This document shows, in pieces, positions 8,484 through 17,453 of a stretch of DNA of 22,138 nt. The notes beneath the pieces were generated by a model. The model was not told where the DNA came from. It was given only the letters and a program-made list of their open reading frames with translations, and ran no database searches. The DNA is from Bacteroidia bacterium (GTDB taxonomy: Bacteria > Bacteroidota > Bacteroidia > Bacteroidales > GCA-2748055): the NCBI GenBank assembly GCA_030596245.1, contig JAUVKN010000020.1:1-22138 (forward strand). Direction: 5' to 3'. Both the position numbers and the translations under genes were made by a program. Position 1 is the stretch's first letter. Each line of letters begins with the position of its first letter.

Positions 8484-9695
8484 ATGGTTAAAGCGTTTGG
8501 CATTATACTTACAACACTCCTATTGTTAAATGTACAGGCCCAGGAACCCACCAGGTGGAGAGGACCGTCTGGAGATGGTATCTACCCTGAAACCGGATTG
8601 CTAAAACAATGGCCAGCCAACGGGCCGGAAATCCTCTGGTCCTACGAAAATTTGGGACAGGGTCATTCGTCGGCAGCAGTCAGCAATGGTTTTGTTTATA
8701 CCTCTGGCATGATTGAAGGGAAAGGATATCTGTTCAAGTTTGAATTGGATGGTACGCTTGTTTACAAGAAATCCTACGGACCTGAGTATACAGAAAGCTG
8801 GTACGGTACAAGGGGTACACCCGTGATTGTGGGAGAGAAGATCTACCTGGAGAGTGGTCATGGCAAGCTGGTCTGTTTTAATAATTCAGATGGGAAGATC
8901 CTGTGGAGCAAGAATTTATTCAAGGATTTCGATGGTAAGAACATTCAGTGGGGAGTGAATGAAACCCCGGTAATCGATGGTGATATCATCTATGTTACTC
9001 CGGGTGGAAGGAAATATAATGTGGTTGCACTTGACAGGCACACAGGAAAACTGATTTGGACCAGTCCGGGTAAGCGAGAGTTGTCGGCCTATTGCACTCC
9101 CGTTTTGTTTGAACATAACGGAAGAAAAATACTTGCCACACATACAGCCTCTCATCTGATCGGATTGGATGCAGCAACAGGGAAAATGCTCTGGTCGCAC
9201 AGCCAACCCAACGAGTGGTCAGTTCATCCCAATACCCCTCTCTACCACAATGGTGAACTTTACTATTTCAGTGGTTATGGACAGGGTGGTGGAATGTTGA
9301 AACTCAGTGCAGATGGGAGCTCTGTTTCACAAAAGTGGAGAAACAGAACCATCGACAGCCGTATGGGAGGTGCTATATTGCTGGACGGCTACATTTATGC
9401 ATCAGGTGATAACAACCGGGAGTGGCGCTGCCTGGAGTGGGAAACCGGAAAAGAGATGTACGCTTCCGCCACCATAGCTAAAGGAACTTTAATTTACGCC
9501 GATGGAATGCTTTACTGTTACAGTGAAAGGGGAGAACTGGCTCTTGTGAAAGCGGATCCGTCAGGATTTCAGATTGTCAGCAAAACCAGAGTTTTGCTTG
9601 GATCCGAACAGCACTGGGCACACCCCATGATCCATGATGGTGTACTTTATGTGAGGCATGGAAAGGCACTTATTAGTTATAAGGTAAAGCAGTGA
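8484..9695 (+). CDS. Secreted PQQ-like beta-propeller protein (1)
   Basis: A protein of 403 residues with a clear signal peptide (about 1-19, ending LLLLNVQAQ) followed by the N-terminal motif RWRGPSGDGIYPETG. This is the W-x-G-x-x-x-D-G-x-x-P-E-T-G start of the large PQQ-binding-like (BamB/quinoprotein-like) propeller family. Blade motifs of the A-x-D-x-x-T-G-K-x-x-W kind recur, for example ALDRHTGKLIW and GLDAATGKMLW. No PQQ dehydrogenase-specific vicinal disulfide or catalytic Asp context is recognisable, so a cofactor is not implied. It ends with WAHPMIHDGVLYVRHG, shared with the next gene. It is the first gene of the operon and probably periplasmic. Role: binding or scaffolding in the electron-transfer system, or an unidentified catalytic role. 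Confidence 0.85.
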   Translation: MVKAFGIILTTLLLLNVQAQEPTRWRGPSGDGIYPETGLLKQWPANGPEILWSYENLGQGHSSAAVSNGFVYTSGMIEGKGYLFKFELDGTLVYKKSYGPEYTESWYGTRGTPVIVGEKIYLESGHGKLVCFNNSDGKILWSKNLFKDFDGKNIQWGVNETPVIDGDIIYVTPGGRKYNVVALDRHTGKLIWTSPGKRELSAYCTPVLFEHNGRKILATHTASHLIGLDAATGKMLWSHSQPNEWSVHPNTPLYHNGELYYFSGYGQGGGMLKLSADGSSVSQKWRNRTIDSRMGGAILLDGYIYASGDNNREWRCLEWETGKEMYASATIAKGTLIYADGMLYCYSERGELALVKADPSGFQIVSKTRVLLGSEQHWAHPMIHDGVLYVRHGKALISYKVKQ

Positions 9696-9806
9696 ATTAG
9701 TGGGAAAAGGGAAAAGGTGAAAGTGGGAAAGAATAAAAGTTATAAAGTGAAAAGTTAATTTAATATGTTTATGAAAGTTAGAGAGTTAGGATATAAGGTT
9801 TGGGAG
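9696..9806 (+). repeat. Purine-rich degenerate repeat spacer
   Basis: The gap between the two secreted propellers is almost entirely G/A on the plus strand, with imprecise repeats of units such as GTGGGAAA, GTGAAA and AGTTA. It continues without change of texture through 9765-9806, which argues that the apparent in-frame ATG at 9765 lies in spacer and not in coding sequence. No hairpin or promoter was recognised. Confidence 0.45.
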
Positions 9807-11042
9807 ATGAGATTTCTTATTCTGATGATATTTTTTGGGCAAATGGTGGTGGTTGAGGCACAGGAGACGCAGTGGAGAGGTCTCAATCGGGATGGAAAGT
9901 ATCCCGATACAGGCCTTTTAAAAGAGTGGCCCAAAGGAGGGCCTGAGATGATCCTTAAGAAGGAGGGATTGGGCAACGGCTATTCTACCCCGATCCTTTA
10001 CGAGGGTATGGTGTATATCAGTGGAAGGAGGGACAGTGTGGATGTGGTGACCAAACTTGATTTGCAGGGCAATATCCTGTGGGAAACCACCTATGGCCTT
10101 GCATGGGATAAATCCTTCCCGGAAACCAGGAGTACCCCTACCATTGAAAATAAACGCCTCTACATTATGGGAGGACTGGGAACGGTCGTATGTCTGGATA
10201 CAGAATCGGGTAACATTGTATGGAAGAGAAATACTCATGAAGAATTCAAAGCTGAATTCCATACCTGGGGGATGACGGAATCCCTTCTATTAACAGAAAA
10301 TACAGTAATCTCATCACCGGTGGGAGAGCGGACGGCCGTTGTTGCGCTGGATAAGAAGGATGGTTCACTTATATGGGAATCAGAATCGCTGGGTGGTGCA
10401 AGATCCTATGCTTCGCCGTCACTAATCAATCACAATGGAAGGGAGATGATTTTATTGATCTCCTCAAAGGATTTTTTCGTTTTAGACCCTGAAAACGGAG
10501 CTCTGATCTGGTCTTTTGATATTGTCACAGATTTAACAGTAAAGGGACGCAGAATTAGTACAAATACACCTGTTTATCATGAGGGTTCTGTATTTGTGAC
10601 CAGTGGCTATAATGACGACTGCATGATGTTCACGCTTTCTCCAGATGGAAGTGAAGTCGAGTTGAAATGGAATAATGATGCACTCGATACACACCACGGA
10701 GCAGTGATCCTTTTGGATGGCTTTCTCTACGGCTCCAACTGGATCAATAATGGCAATGGAATCTGGGTTTGTATGGAGTGGGAGACCGGAAAGGTAATGT
10801 ACGAAGAGAAGTGGTACAACAAAGGTTCTATTATCTTTGCAGACGGACTCTTCTATGTCTATGAGGAGAAGCAGGGGCATGTGGGATTGGTGGAGCCATC
10901 CACTGAAGAATTCAGGGTGATCAGTTCCTTCAAGATTGAAGGTGGTTCAGGGCCTTACTGGGCACACATGTCAATCTACGATAAAAAGCTGTTTGTCAGG
11001 CATGGTGAAGTGCTGTTTATTTACGATATTGAGCAGAAATAG
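9807..11042 (+). CDS. Secreted PQQ-like beta-propeller protein (2)
   Basis: A tandem paralogue of the preceding propeller, 411 residues from the ATG at 9807. It has a good signal peptide (MRFLILMIFFGQMVVVEAQ) followed by TQWRGLNRDGKYPDTGLLKEW. It shares with its neighbour the order of blade motifs and the end segment WAHMSIYDKKLFVRHGEV. An upstream in-frame ATG at 9765 would add 14 residues ahead of the signal peptide from purine-rich spacer and is disfavoured. Blade motifs include CLDTESGNIVWKR and ALDKKDGSLIWE. The pair probably arose by duplication, yet identity is only moderate by eye, so the split is old and both copies are likely kept for separate roles. Periplasmic or surface-exposed location is expected. 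Confidence 0.83.
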   Translation: MRFLILMIFFGQMVVVEAQETQWRGLNRDGKYPDTGLLKEWPKGGPEMILKKEGLGNGYSTPILYEGMVYISGRRDSVDVVTKLDLQGNILWETTYGLAWDKSFPETRSTPTIENKRLYIMGGLGTVVCLDTESGNIVWKRNTHEEFKAEFHTWGMTESLLLTENTVISSPVGERTAVVALDKKDGSLIWESESLGGARSYASPSLINHNGREMILLISSKDFFVLDPENGALIWSFDIVTDLTVKGRRISTNTPVYHEGSVFVTSGYNDDCMMFTLSPDGSEVELKWNNDALDTHHGAVILLDGFLYGSNWINNGNGIWVCMEWETGKVMYEEKWYNKGSIIFADGLFYVYEEKQGHVGLVEPSTEEFRVISSFKIEGGSGPYWAHMSIYDKKLFVRHGEVLFIYDIEQK

Positions 11043-11066
11043 TGATCAGGTAAAAAGAGAGTAGAG

Positions 11067-12506
11067 GTGAGAGAAAAGTTGGACTTAAACACTTCAAATA
11101 TAGCAACAGGTCTATTGGTCCTGGCTGGCGTTATCTCCATAGGATGGTGGCTGGCCAAAGACCCGGTAGATGAACTTGTGACTACTCAGCCCGGTCTCGA
11201 TAACCGGGGGGCCCACACTGCGGTTGCAGATATTGATATTGGGGCCTATTTTGAAAGTATGGGTACCATTGAAAGCGAACTGCAGGAGAGCTGGCCCAGA
11301 TTTCGGGGAGCGCATTTTGACAACACCAGCCGCTCACAAGTATCTCTTATCGAAAGTTTTCCTGCTGATGGACCTCATGTGATGTGGAAAGTGGAATTGG
11401 GGGAAGGACATGCCGGGGCTGCCATTTATAAGGGAATGGTATACGTCATGGATTATGATGAAGAGGAGCGGGCAGACCTGTTGCGTTGTTTCTCATTGGT
11501 AGATGGGAGTGAATTATGGGAAAGGGGATACCATATCAATTTAAAAAGAAATCATGGAATGTCACGGACGGTTCCTGCAGTAACGGAGGAGCATATATTG
11601 ACCATCGGACCGCGAAGTCACGTGATGTGCGTTCGCAGAGAGGATGGAGCGTTTCTCTGGGGATTGAATGTTGAGAAGGAGTATGAGGCAGAGATACCAC
11701 TCTGGTACACCGGTCAGTGTCCGCTCATCGATGACAATAAAGCGATCATTGCACTGGGTGGTACTTCCCTGATGGTGGCGCTTGATATTGAAAGTGGCGA
11801 AGTGCTCTGGGAAACACCCAATGAATCAGGATGGCTGATGTCCCATTCGTCAATATTACCCTGGAAATTTGAAGGGGTAAAAATGTACGTATACAGCGCT
11901 TTTGGCGGAGTATGTGGGGTGGCAGCTGAAGGACCCAATGCCGGGGAGATCCTGTGGCAAACCACTGCATGGAATCACCAGGTGGTGGCTCCGGCACCCG
12001 TATGTATGCCCGATGGTAAGATATTTTTAACAGCCGGATATGGCGCAGGAGCCATGGTGCTTCAATTGACAAAATCCGGTGACCGGTTTAATGTTGAGGT
12101 GTTAAACGAGTACGCTCCAAAAGAGGGACTGGCCTGTGAGCAACAAACACCGGTAGTGTTTGATGGCCACCTGTTGGGAATCCTGCCCAAGGATGCTGGT
12201 CCGTTGAGGAACCAGCTGGTTTGTGTTCATCCGGATGACTTTACAAAAACCATTTGGACCAGCGGTCAGGACAAGCGATTCGGGTTGGGACCCTATATGA
12301 TAGCCGACAATAAACTCTTTATTTTAAGCGACGATGCGACCCTTACCATTGCAAGGCCCAGTACACGGGAGTACATAGAATTGGATAGTTACCGTGTTCT
12401 TGAAGGTCATGATGCCTGGGGTCCGCTTGCCATCGCAGATGGATACCTGGTGATGCGGGATTCAAAAACGATGGTTTGTCTTGACCTGGCAACATCCAGG
12501 CAGTAG
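11067..12506 (+). CDS. Membrane-anchored PQQ-like beta-propeller protein (3)
   Basis: A protein of 479 residues starting at GTG (no ATG is available upstream in frame near a start context). It has one hydrophobic segment at about 12-30 (TGLLVLAGVISIGWWLA) acting as signal anchor, then a linker to about residue 75 and the propeller. The propeller opens with SWPRFRGAHFDNTSRSQ, a degenerate version of the W-x-R-G start of the two secreted propellers. Blade motifs include ALDIESGEVLWET and SLVDGSELWER. The fold is clearly the same family but the sequence is more diverged. The propeller should face the periplasm. It follows its neighbour by 24 bases and is 25 bases before the NHL gene, consistent with one transcript. 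Confidence 0.8.
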   Translation: MREKLDLNTSNIATGLLVLAGVISIGWWLAKDPVDELVTTQPGLDNRGAHTAVADIDIGAYFESMGTIESELQESWPRFRGAHFDNTSRSQVSLIESFPADGPHVMWKVELGEGHAGAAIYKGMVYVMDYDEEERADLLRCFSLVDGSELWERGYHINLKRNHGMSRTVPAVTEEHILTIGPRSHVMCVRREDGAFLWGLNVEKEYEAEIPLWYTGQCPLIDDNKAIIALGGTSLMVALDIESGEVLWETPNESGWLMSHSSILPWKFEGVKMYVYSAFGGVCGVAAEGPNAGEILWQTTAWNHQVVAPAPVCMPDGKIFLTAGYGAGAMVLQLTKSGDRFNVEVLNEYAPKEGLACEQQTPVVFDGHLLGILPKDAGPLRNQLVCVHPDDFTKTIWTSGQDKRFGLGPYMIADNKLFILSDDATLTIARPSTREYIELDSYRVLEGHDAWGPLAIADGYLVMRDSKTMVCLDLATSRQ

Positions 12507-12531
12507 AGAAAAATATCAAAACTGATTAGAC

Positions 12532-13500
12532 ATGAAAAAAAGAAGTCTGACAATAGTGGTACTGGTGATCCTGGCGGTGATTATTGGTGTGATCTTGTTT
12601 GATTTCCTCACCAAACGTCCGGACAGGCGAGGTACGAATCCATATGCGCTGGAGGTGGATCAATATAAAGTGGTGGATGAAGCATTGATCTCTCATAAAG
12701 AGACACGCAACTTCTCTCTGGGTTTATTGACTGCCTCAGGGATATATTATCACAACGATAGCCTCTTTATTGTGGGGGAATCTTCCCTGGTAGTAATTAC
12801 AAAGGATGGAACCTCTGCAGGTCTCTTCGAGATATTGCCCCATCCTACCAGCCTTGTGGTGGAAGATCTCTATCTCTATATCGGATATAAGAACTTTGTG
12901 GCAAAATACGACCATATGGGTCTGTTGCTGGGACGTTGGAGCGACCTGGGGGAGCGGGCTGTGATCACCAACCTGGCCATCAAAGAGGACCGGGTGTATG
13001 TGGCTGATGCAGGCAACAGGAAGGTGGTCATCTTTGACAATGAAGGTGTGAAGATTGGCGAATTTGAAGGGAAGGCTGAATCGGAAGCGGGACATGGATT
13101 CATTGTGCCCAGCGCAAATTTTGACCTGGTGGTAAACAGTTACGGCGAATTGTGGGTGGTTAATCCAGGCAAGCATGCCCTTGAGAATTACAGTGATGAC
13201 GGTCGAATACGTGGATTCTGGGAGAGGGCATCCTTCGAAATAGACGGATTTTTGGGATGTTGCAATCCCTCCAGAATTGCAGTCATGGAGGATGGTTCAT
13301 TTATTACCAGCGAAAAAGGGTTGGTTCGGATCAAGATCTATGACCAGTCGGGTAAGCTTATAAGTGTGGTGGCTCCTCCCGATCTCTTCAAAGAGGAAGG
13401 CAAGGCCCCGGATGTATGTGTGGACGAACAGGGGGTAGTCTATGCGCTTGATTTTGATAAAGATATGGTAAGAATATTTGAACCAAAAGGAGATGGTTAG
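12532..13500 (+). CDS. Membrane-anchored NHL-type propeller protein
   Basis: A protein of 322 residues with a basic N-terminus and one membrane anchor (about 6-25: LTIVVLVILAVIIGVILFDF). The rest is an NHL-like six-bladed propeller, shown by strands such as NLAIKEDRVYVADAGNRKVVIFD and VYALDFDKDMVRIFEP. It carries a vicinal cysteine pair in GFLGCCNPSRIAV, which stands out in an otherwise Cys-free domain and could be a disulfide or a metal/cluster-contact site. The protein likely sits on the periplasmic face and may bind one of the Fe-S proteins encoded next; no enzymatic motif is apparent. Its stop overlaps the start of the tiny twin-Arg protein. Confidence 0.78.
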   Translation: MKKRSLTIVVLVILAVIIGVILFDFLTKRPDRRGTNPYALEVDQYKVVDEALISHKETRNFSLGLLTASGIYYHNDSLFIVGESSLVVITKDGTSAGLFEILPHPTSLVVEDLYLYIGYKNFVAKYDHMGLLLGRWSDLGERAVITNLAIKEDRVYVADAGNRKVVIFDNEGVKIGEFEGKAESEAGHGFIVPSANFDLVVNSYGELWVVNPGKHALENYSDDGRIRGFWERASFEIDGFLGCCNPSRIAVMEDGSFITSEKGLVRIKIYDQSGKLISVVAPPDLFKEEGKAPDVCVDEQGVVYALDFDKDMVRIFEPKGDG

Positions 13501-13705
13501 AAGAGATTTCATACATAGCATGGCACGAGGCGGTCTGGTGGCTGCCCTGGCTGCCCTCACAGGGTTTCTTGTTACCAGAAGACAGGTGACCCTGCAGGCC
13601 GATTGCGCTGAAAATTTTCAATGTAGGAGTTGCAGCAAATTAAGTCATTGTGAATTGCCGGAAGCCAAAACATTACGTGATCATGGAGAAGAAGGACAAG
13701 GATAA
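13493..13705 (+). CDS. Tiny twin-Arg, four-cysteine membrane protein
   Basis: The ATG at 13493 overlaps the stop of the NHL gene (13498-13500) and gives 70 residues. It starts MVRRDFIHS, a twin-arginine-like n-region, then one hydrophobic segment (about 12-27). Next comes a short tail with C38, C44, C47 and C53 in a C-x5-C-x2-C-x5-C arrangement, enough to bind a small Fe-S or zinc site. A longer TTG-initiated version from 13478 exists but is less likely. It overlaps the start of the next gene by 23 bases in another frame, typical of translational coupling. I know no named family; small Tat-signal proteins with similar Cys spacing accompany Fe-S oxidoreductase operons. Confidence 0.65.
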   Translation: MVRRDFIHSMARGGLVAALAALTGFLVTRRQVTLQADCAENFQCRSCSKLSHCELPEAKTLRDHGEEGQG

Positions 13706-14270
13706 GGATAAAGGGTACAACAGGCGTGAGTTTATTAACAATGGTGTTCGGCTTACCTTGGGACTCACAGTAGTTGGGACGGGAGCATTGGCATTGACGC
13801 GTTCTACCGGGAAGGATTATGTCTGGCAGATAGACCCTTTCAAGTGTACCCAGTGTGGTCGCTGTGCCACGGATTGTGTGAAGGCCGAATCGGCGGTAAA
13901 ATGCGTGCATGCATACGATTTGTGTGGGTATTGCGACCTGTGTGGGGGCTACTTTAAACCGGGCGCCAAACTGGAAACCGGAGCAGAGAACCAGCTCTGT
14001 CCTACAGCTGCCATACAGCGTAAATTTATTGAAGAACCCTTTTTCGAATATATCATTGATGAAGAGCTTTGCATTGGTTGTGGAAAGTGTGTAAAGGGAT
14101 GTGCTGCATTTGGGAATGGATCACTTCAGCTGCAGATCAGACACGACCTCTGTTTGGATTGTAACCAATGCTCTATTGCAACTGTTTGCCCATCTGATGC
14201 CATTAGCAGGATTCCGGCCAATGAACCTTATATCATTAAGGGTGATTTTATAAAAAATAAAGAGGGTTGA
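13683..14270 (+). CDS. Tat-exported poly-[4Fe-4S] ferredoxin
   Basis: From the ATG at 13683 the protein has 195 residues. It has a lysine/aspartate-rich n-region, a twin-Arg motif (NRREFINNG, Arg14-Arg15) and a hydrophobic stretch (22-40), so it should be exported folded and may remain anchored. Cysteine groups follow: CTQCGRCATDC (55-65), C74/C81/C84/C87, C106-P, CIGCGKCVKGC (130-140) and C157/C160/C163/C169-P. Sixteen or more cysteines can hold about four [4Fe-4S] clusters, as in the NrfC/DmsB-like electron-transfer family. It probably carries electrons at the periplasmic face next to the NosR/NapH-like protein encoded immediately downstream (one base apart). An ATG at 13650 would add 11 residues and is disfavoured. 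Confidence 0.85.
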   Translation: MEKKDKDKDKGYNRREFINNGVRLTLGLTVVGTGALALTRSTGKDYVWQIDPFKCTQCGRCATDCVKAESAVKCVHAYDLCGYCDLCGGYFKPGAKLETGAENQLCPTAAIQRKFIEEPFFEYIIDEELCIGCGKCVKGCAAFGNGSLQLQIRHDLCLDCNQCSIATVCPSDAISRIPANEPYIIKGDFIKNKEG

Positions 14271-14271
14271 T

Positions 14272-15591
14272 ATGCTGAAAAAGATCCCCAACATCACTAC
14301 CCTTATTATCCTTTTTTTACTGCTGACCGGAAATCTTCTTCAGGCGCAGCAGCGGTTCCCAAAACCCGAATTTGAAACGGGGTATGTGCAGCCATCTCCC
14401 ACCACACCTGAACCCAGGTCCATAGCGCTGGAGTATTTCGATGTTTTTGTGCTGCTTGCGGTCCTTTCGCTTGCATCCTGGCTTGCAGTCCGGAAAAGAT
14501 CCCGGAGGGGATTGTTGTGGTTGTCCATATTTTCGTTGATCTATTTTGGATTTTACCGGGATGGGTGCATCTGCTCCATAGGCGCTATCCAGAATGTGGC
14601 GCTCTCGATTTTTGATCCCGCTTATGCCATTTCATTGGCCGCCCTTCTGTTCTTTATATTGCCTCTGCTATTTGCCCTCTTCTTTGGCCGGACATTCTGT
14701 GCTGCTGCCTGTCCGTTGGGGGCCATCCAGGACCTGCTGGTGATCAATCCCATTTCCATTCCAAGCTGGATCAGGAAGACCCTGGGATTTATCCCGGTAA
14801 TCTACCTTGGATTATCAGTACTTTTCGCAGCTACAGGAAGCGACTTTATCATTTGCCGGTACGACCCATTTGTGGGCATCTTTCGAATGGATGGCCCATT
14901 CCTGATGATTTTTTTAGGAATCACCTTTCTTCTTCTCGGTATGTTTTTTGCCAGGCCCTACTGCCGCGTCTTCTGTCCATATGGTGTTTTGCTGGGCTGG
15001 TTGTCCAGATTTTCAAAATGGCACCTGTCCATTACCCCCTCGGAGTGCATTAAGTGTAAGCTTTGTAAAGATTCCTGTCCTTTTGATGCCATTGAACCTC
15101 CTGTGAGCCAGGAGTACAGGGCCCCAGAAGTGGCAAGGAAAAATCTAAAAAGGTTCATTCTCTATGTTGGTCTGATCCCGGTACTCACACTGCTGGGTGG
15201 GTGGATCGGATATAAATCCCACATCTACCTGAGCCGGGTGCATCCCGATGTCTACCTGGCTGAACTGATGATCACTAATCCGGAACTGAAGCAGGATCAG
15301 GAGAACCTGGATATCCAGGCATTCCTCGAATCCGGAGATACCTTCGAACAACTGGTAGAGGAGGCATCTCTGATTCGGAATAAATATAAAACAGGAGGCT
15401 GGGTATTGGGTGGCTTTATCGGTTTGGTATTGGGAATCACACTGATGAACCAGGTGGTCTTCCGGCGGAGAGAGGATTATGAACCGCACAAAGGGGACTG
15501 TTTTAGCTGCGGCAGATGCATGGACTATTGTCCGGTCGATAAAGTGCCTCAGCGCAAAATAAAATTTAAAAGTTATGGACCAAGAGAATAG
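14272..15591 (+). CDS. NosR/NapH-type polyferredoxin membrane protein
   Basis: A 439-residue inner-membrane protein with a signal-like N-terminus and about seven hydrophobic segments. Two C-x3-C-P sites, FCAAACPLGA (C143, C147) and YCRVFCPYGV (C231, C235), are the hallmark of the NosR/NapH/CcoG-type membrane Fe-S family. Further cysteine sites are GCICSIG (C99, C101), CIKCKLCKDSCP (259-270) and CFSCGRCMDYCP (410-421), giving at least two classical [4Fe-4S] clusters. It lacks the FMN-binding domain of full NosR. A hydrophilic loop of about 60 residues (313-373) separates the last two membrane segments. Likely role: moving electrons across the inner membrane between the cytosolic dehydrogenase genes downstream and the periplasmic ferredoxin upstream. 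It overlaps the next gene by 17 bases. Confidence 0.82.
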   Translation: MLKKIPNITTLIILFLLLTGNLLQAQQRFPKPEFETGYVQPSPTTPEPRSIALEYFDVFVLLAVLSLASWLAVRKRSRRGLLWLSIFSLIYFGFYRDGCICSIGAIQNVALSIFDPAYAISLAALLFFILPLLFALFFGRTFCAAACPLGAIQDLLVINPISIPSWIRKTLGFIPVIYLGLSVLFAATGSDFIICRYDPFVGIFRMDGPFLMIFLGITFLLLGMFFARPYCRVFCPYGVLLGWLSRFSKWHLSITPSECIKCKLCKDSCPFDAIEPPVSQEYRAPEVARKNLKRFILYVGLIPVLTLLGGWIGYKSHIYLSRVHPDVYLAELMITNPELKQDQENLDIQAFLESGDTFEQLVEEASLIRNKYKTGGWVLGGFIGLVLGITLMNQVVFRRREDYEPHKGDCFSCGRCMDYCPVDKVPQRKIKFKSYGPRE

Positions 15592-17449
15592 AGTAAAAGT
15601 AGCTTATCGGGTAGCCCTGGTGACCGGGATCTTTTGCGCCGTTGTAGCACTGCTGCTTATTTTGAACTTCTGGCACATGAAACAGCATGAGCCCCTTGAG
15701 AGCGCAACCATTGAAGCACTTGTAAATCGTCTTTCACAGGAACCCAACAATGAGGAGTTAAAAGAGGAGATCAGAAGCTTTGATCTACTGGCTCGTAAGG
15801 CCTATTTTACCAGCCGCTGGCAGATTAAGACCGGCACCTGGTTGTTGTTGATTGGTGGAATCATCCTGGCCATCTCCCTGAAGATCTATACCGATCTCAG
15901 GGCCAGGATCGAACAACCGGAGGATATCACTGAAGAGTTGTTAAAGGCCAGGGCCAATGCCCAGTACTGGTTGTTTTTGTCGGGCGGAATTGTCCTGGGT
16001 TTTGCACTGTTCGCCGCGGCCATGAGTAATGATTATCTGAAGGATTTTCAACAAATGGCTGTCACTGAGGAGCCAGCCGGGGTTCAAAGTGATGTGGAAG
16101 TGATTGAATTGTTCCCATCCGATCCATCAAATGTTGTGGGTGATAGTGCGCAGGCGGATGAATCAGGAGAGGGTGCCGACCCGACCATTACCTCTGTCCT
16201 GGAGGGTGAAAGCGGATCCCAGGGAGGAGAGACCAATGCAGGAGTGACCAGTGTTTCCGGTACAGCCGCCGCTTCCTCTTCTGTCTCTTTCAAAAAGGAG
16301 GATTATAAAAAGTATCACGCCAGTTTCAGGGGATTTCAGGGATTGGGTGTTTCATACCATAAAAACATACCGGTGAGCTGGAACGGTTCGACGGGAGAAA
16401 ATATCAAATGGAAAGTAGCATATTCCAAACCAGGGTACAACTCACCGGTGATCTGGGGAGATAAATTATTTATTTCAGGGGGTGATGCCCAGTCAAGGGT
16501 GGTAGCCTGTTATAATCGTCAGACCGGACAGTTGCTCTGGGAGCGTGAGGTAAGTGATATCCCGGGATCCCCGGCCTCTCCGCCAAGGGTAACTGACGAC
16601 ACAGGATTGGCTGCGCCCACCATGGCTGTGGATGGAAACCGTGTGTATGCCATCTTTGCCACAGGCGATGTGATCGCTTTTGATCTTGAAGGGAACAAAG
16701 TATGGGGAAGAAATCTGGGAGTACCCAACAACCACTATGGTCACTCCTCCTCCCTCCAGGTGTGGGAGAATAAACTGGTGATACAGTATGACACCAACAC
16801 AAAGGGAAGGATGTTGGCGCTCAACACCACCAGCGGAGAGACGATTTGGGATGTGGAACGGCCGGTACATATCTCATGGGCCTCCCCGGCACTTATTGAA
16901 GTGAATGGGAAAATGCAGATAGTAGCCACTGCGGACCCTTATGTATCAGGTCATGACCTGGATTCGGGTGCTGAACTTTGGAAAGTGGAGGCGATGATGG
17001 GTGAAGTGGCACCATCCATTGCTTACGAAGACGGACTTGTTTTTGCCACCAATGAATATGCAAGACTGGTTGCGGTGAAGCCGGAACCGGGGACGACATT
17101 TACATGGGAGGACGATGAATACCTGGCCGAGGTCTCCAGTCCGGTGGCCTACAATGGACTACTCTACATAGCCACCAGCTATGGAGTCCTTGTCTGTTAT
17201 GATACAAAGAGTGGAGAAAAACAGTGGGAGAAAGAGTATAATGACGGATTCTATTCCTCACCCATGATTGCGGACGGAAAATTGTATATCATTGATATGG
17301 GTGGTGTGATGCATATATTGAAAGCGGACAGAACAGGTACGGTGATCAGTGAACCGGAACTGGGGGAGGCAGGATTCGCACTTCCTGTATTTGCGAATGG
17401 GGTGATTTACCTTCGTGGTGATGAACATCTTTTTTGCATAGGGGAATAG
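15575..17449 (+). CDS. Three-TM protein with periplasmic PQQ-like propeller (4)
   Basis: A protein of 624 residues. It has a transmembrane segment at 12-31, a helical loop (32-85), transmembrane segments at about 86-104 and 131-149, an acidic Ser/Gly/Ala-rich linker (about 160-240) and a PQQ-like propeller (about 245-624). The propeller begins HASFRGFQGLGVS and has CYNRQTGQLLWERE and CYDTKSGEKQWEKE blades. Topology by charge places the propeller outside. The ATG at 15575 overlaps the NosR/NapH-like gene by 17 bases, suggesting the two products form one complex. The disordered linker would let the propeller reach far from the membrane. This anchoring is unlike the usual secreted or single-anchor BamB/PQQ-like proteins. 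Confidence 0.83.
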   Translation: MDQENRVKVAYRVALVTGIFCAVVALLLILNFWHMKQHEPLESATIEALVNRLSQEPNNEELKEEIRSFDLLARKAYFTSRWQIKTGTWLLLIGGIILAISLKIYTDLRARIEQPEDITEELLKARANAQYWLFLSGGIVLGFALFAAAMSNDYLKDFQQMAVTEEPAGVQSDVEVIELFPSDPSNVVGDSAQADESGEGADPTITSVLEGESGSQGGETNAGVTSVSGTAAASSSVSFKKEDYKKYHASFRGFQGLGVSYHKNIPVSWNGSTGENIKWKVAYSKPGYNSPVIWGDKLFISGGDAQSRVVACYNRQTGQLLWEREVSDIPGSPASPPRVTDDTGLAAPTMAVDGNRVYAIFATGDVIAFDLEGNKVWGRNLGVPNNHYGHSSSLQVWENKLVIQYDTNTKGRMLALNTTSGETIWDVERPVHISWASPALIEVNGKMQIVATADPYVSGHDLDSGAELWKVEAMMGEVAPSIAYEDGLVFATNEYARLVAVKPEPGTTFTWEDDEYLAEVSSPVAYNGLLYIATSYGVLVCYDTKSGEKQWEKEYNDGFYSSPMIADGKLYIIDMGGVMHILKADRTGTVISEPELGEAGFALPVFANGVIYLRGDEHLFCIGE

Positions 17450-17453
17450 GTGG

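Noticed and set aside
13493..14270. Overlapping frames of the tiny four-Cys protein and the ferredoxin as one frameshifted gene
   Set aside because: Each has its own twin-Arg signal and hydrophobic helix and its own start, so they are two complete coupled genes.
8484..17449. PQQ-dependent alcohol or glucose dehydrogenases
   Set aside because: Only the generic blade motifs are present. I do not see the vicinal disulfide, tryptophan-docking or heme-binding CxxCH motifs of true quinoproteins, so PQQ binding is not claimed.
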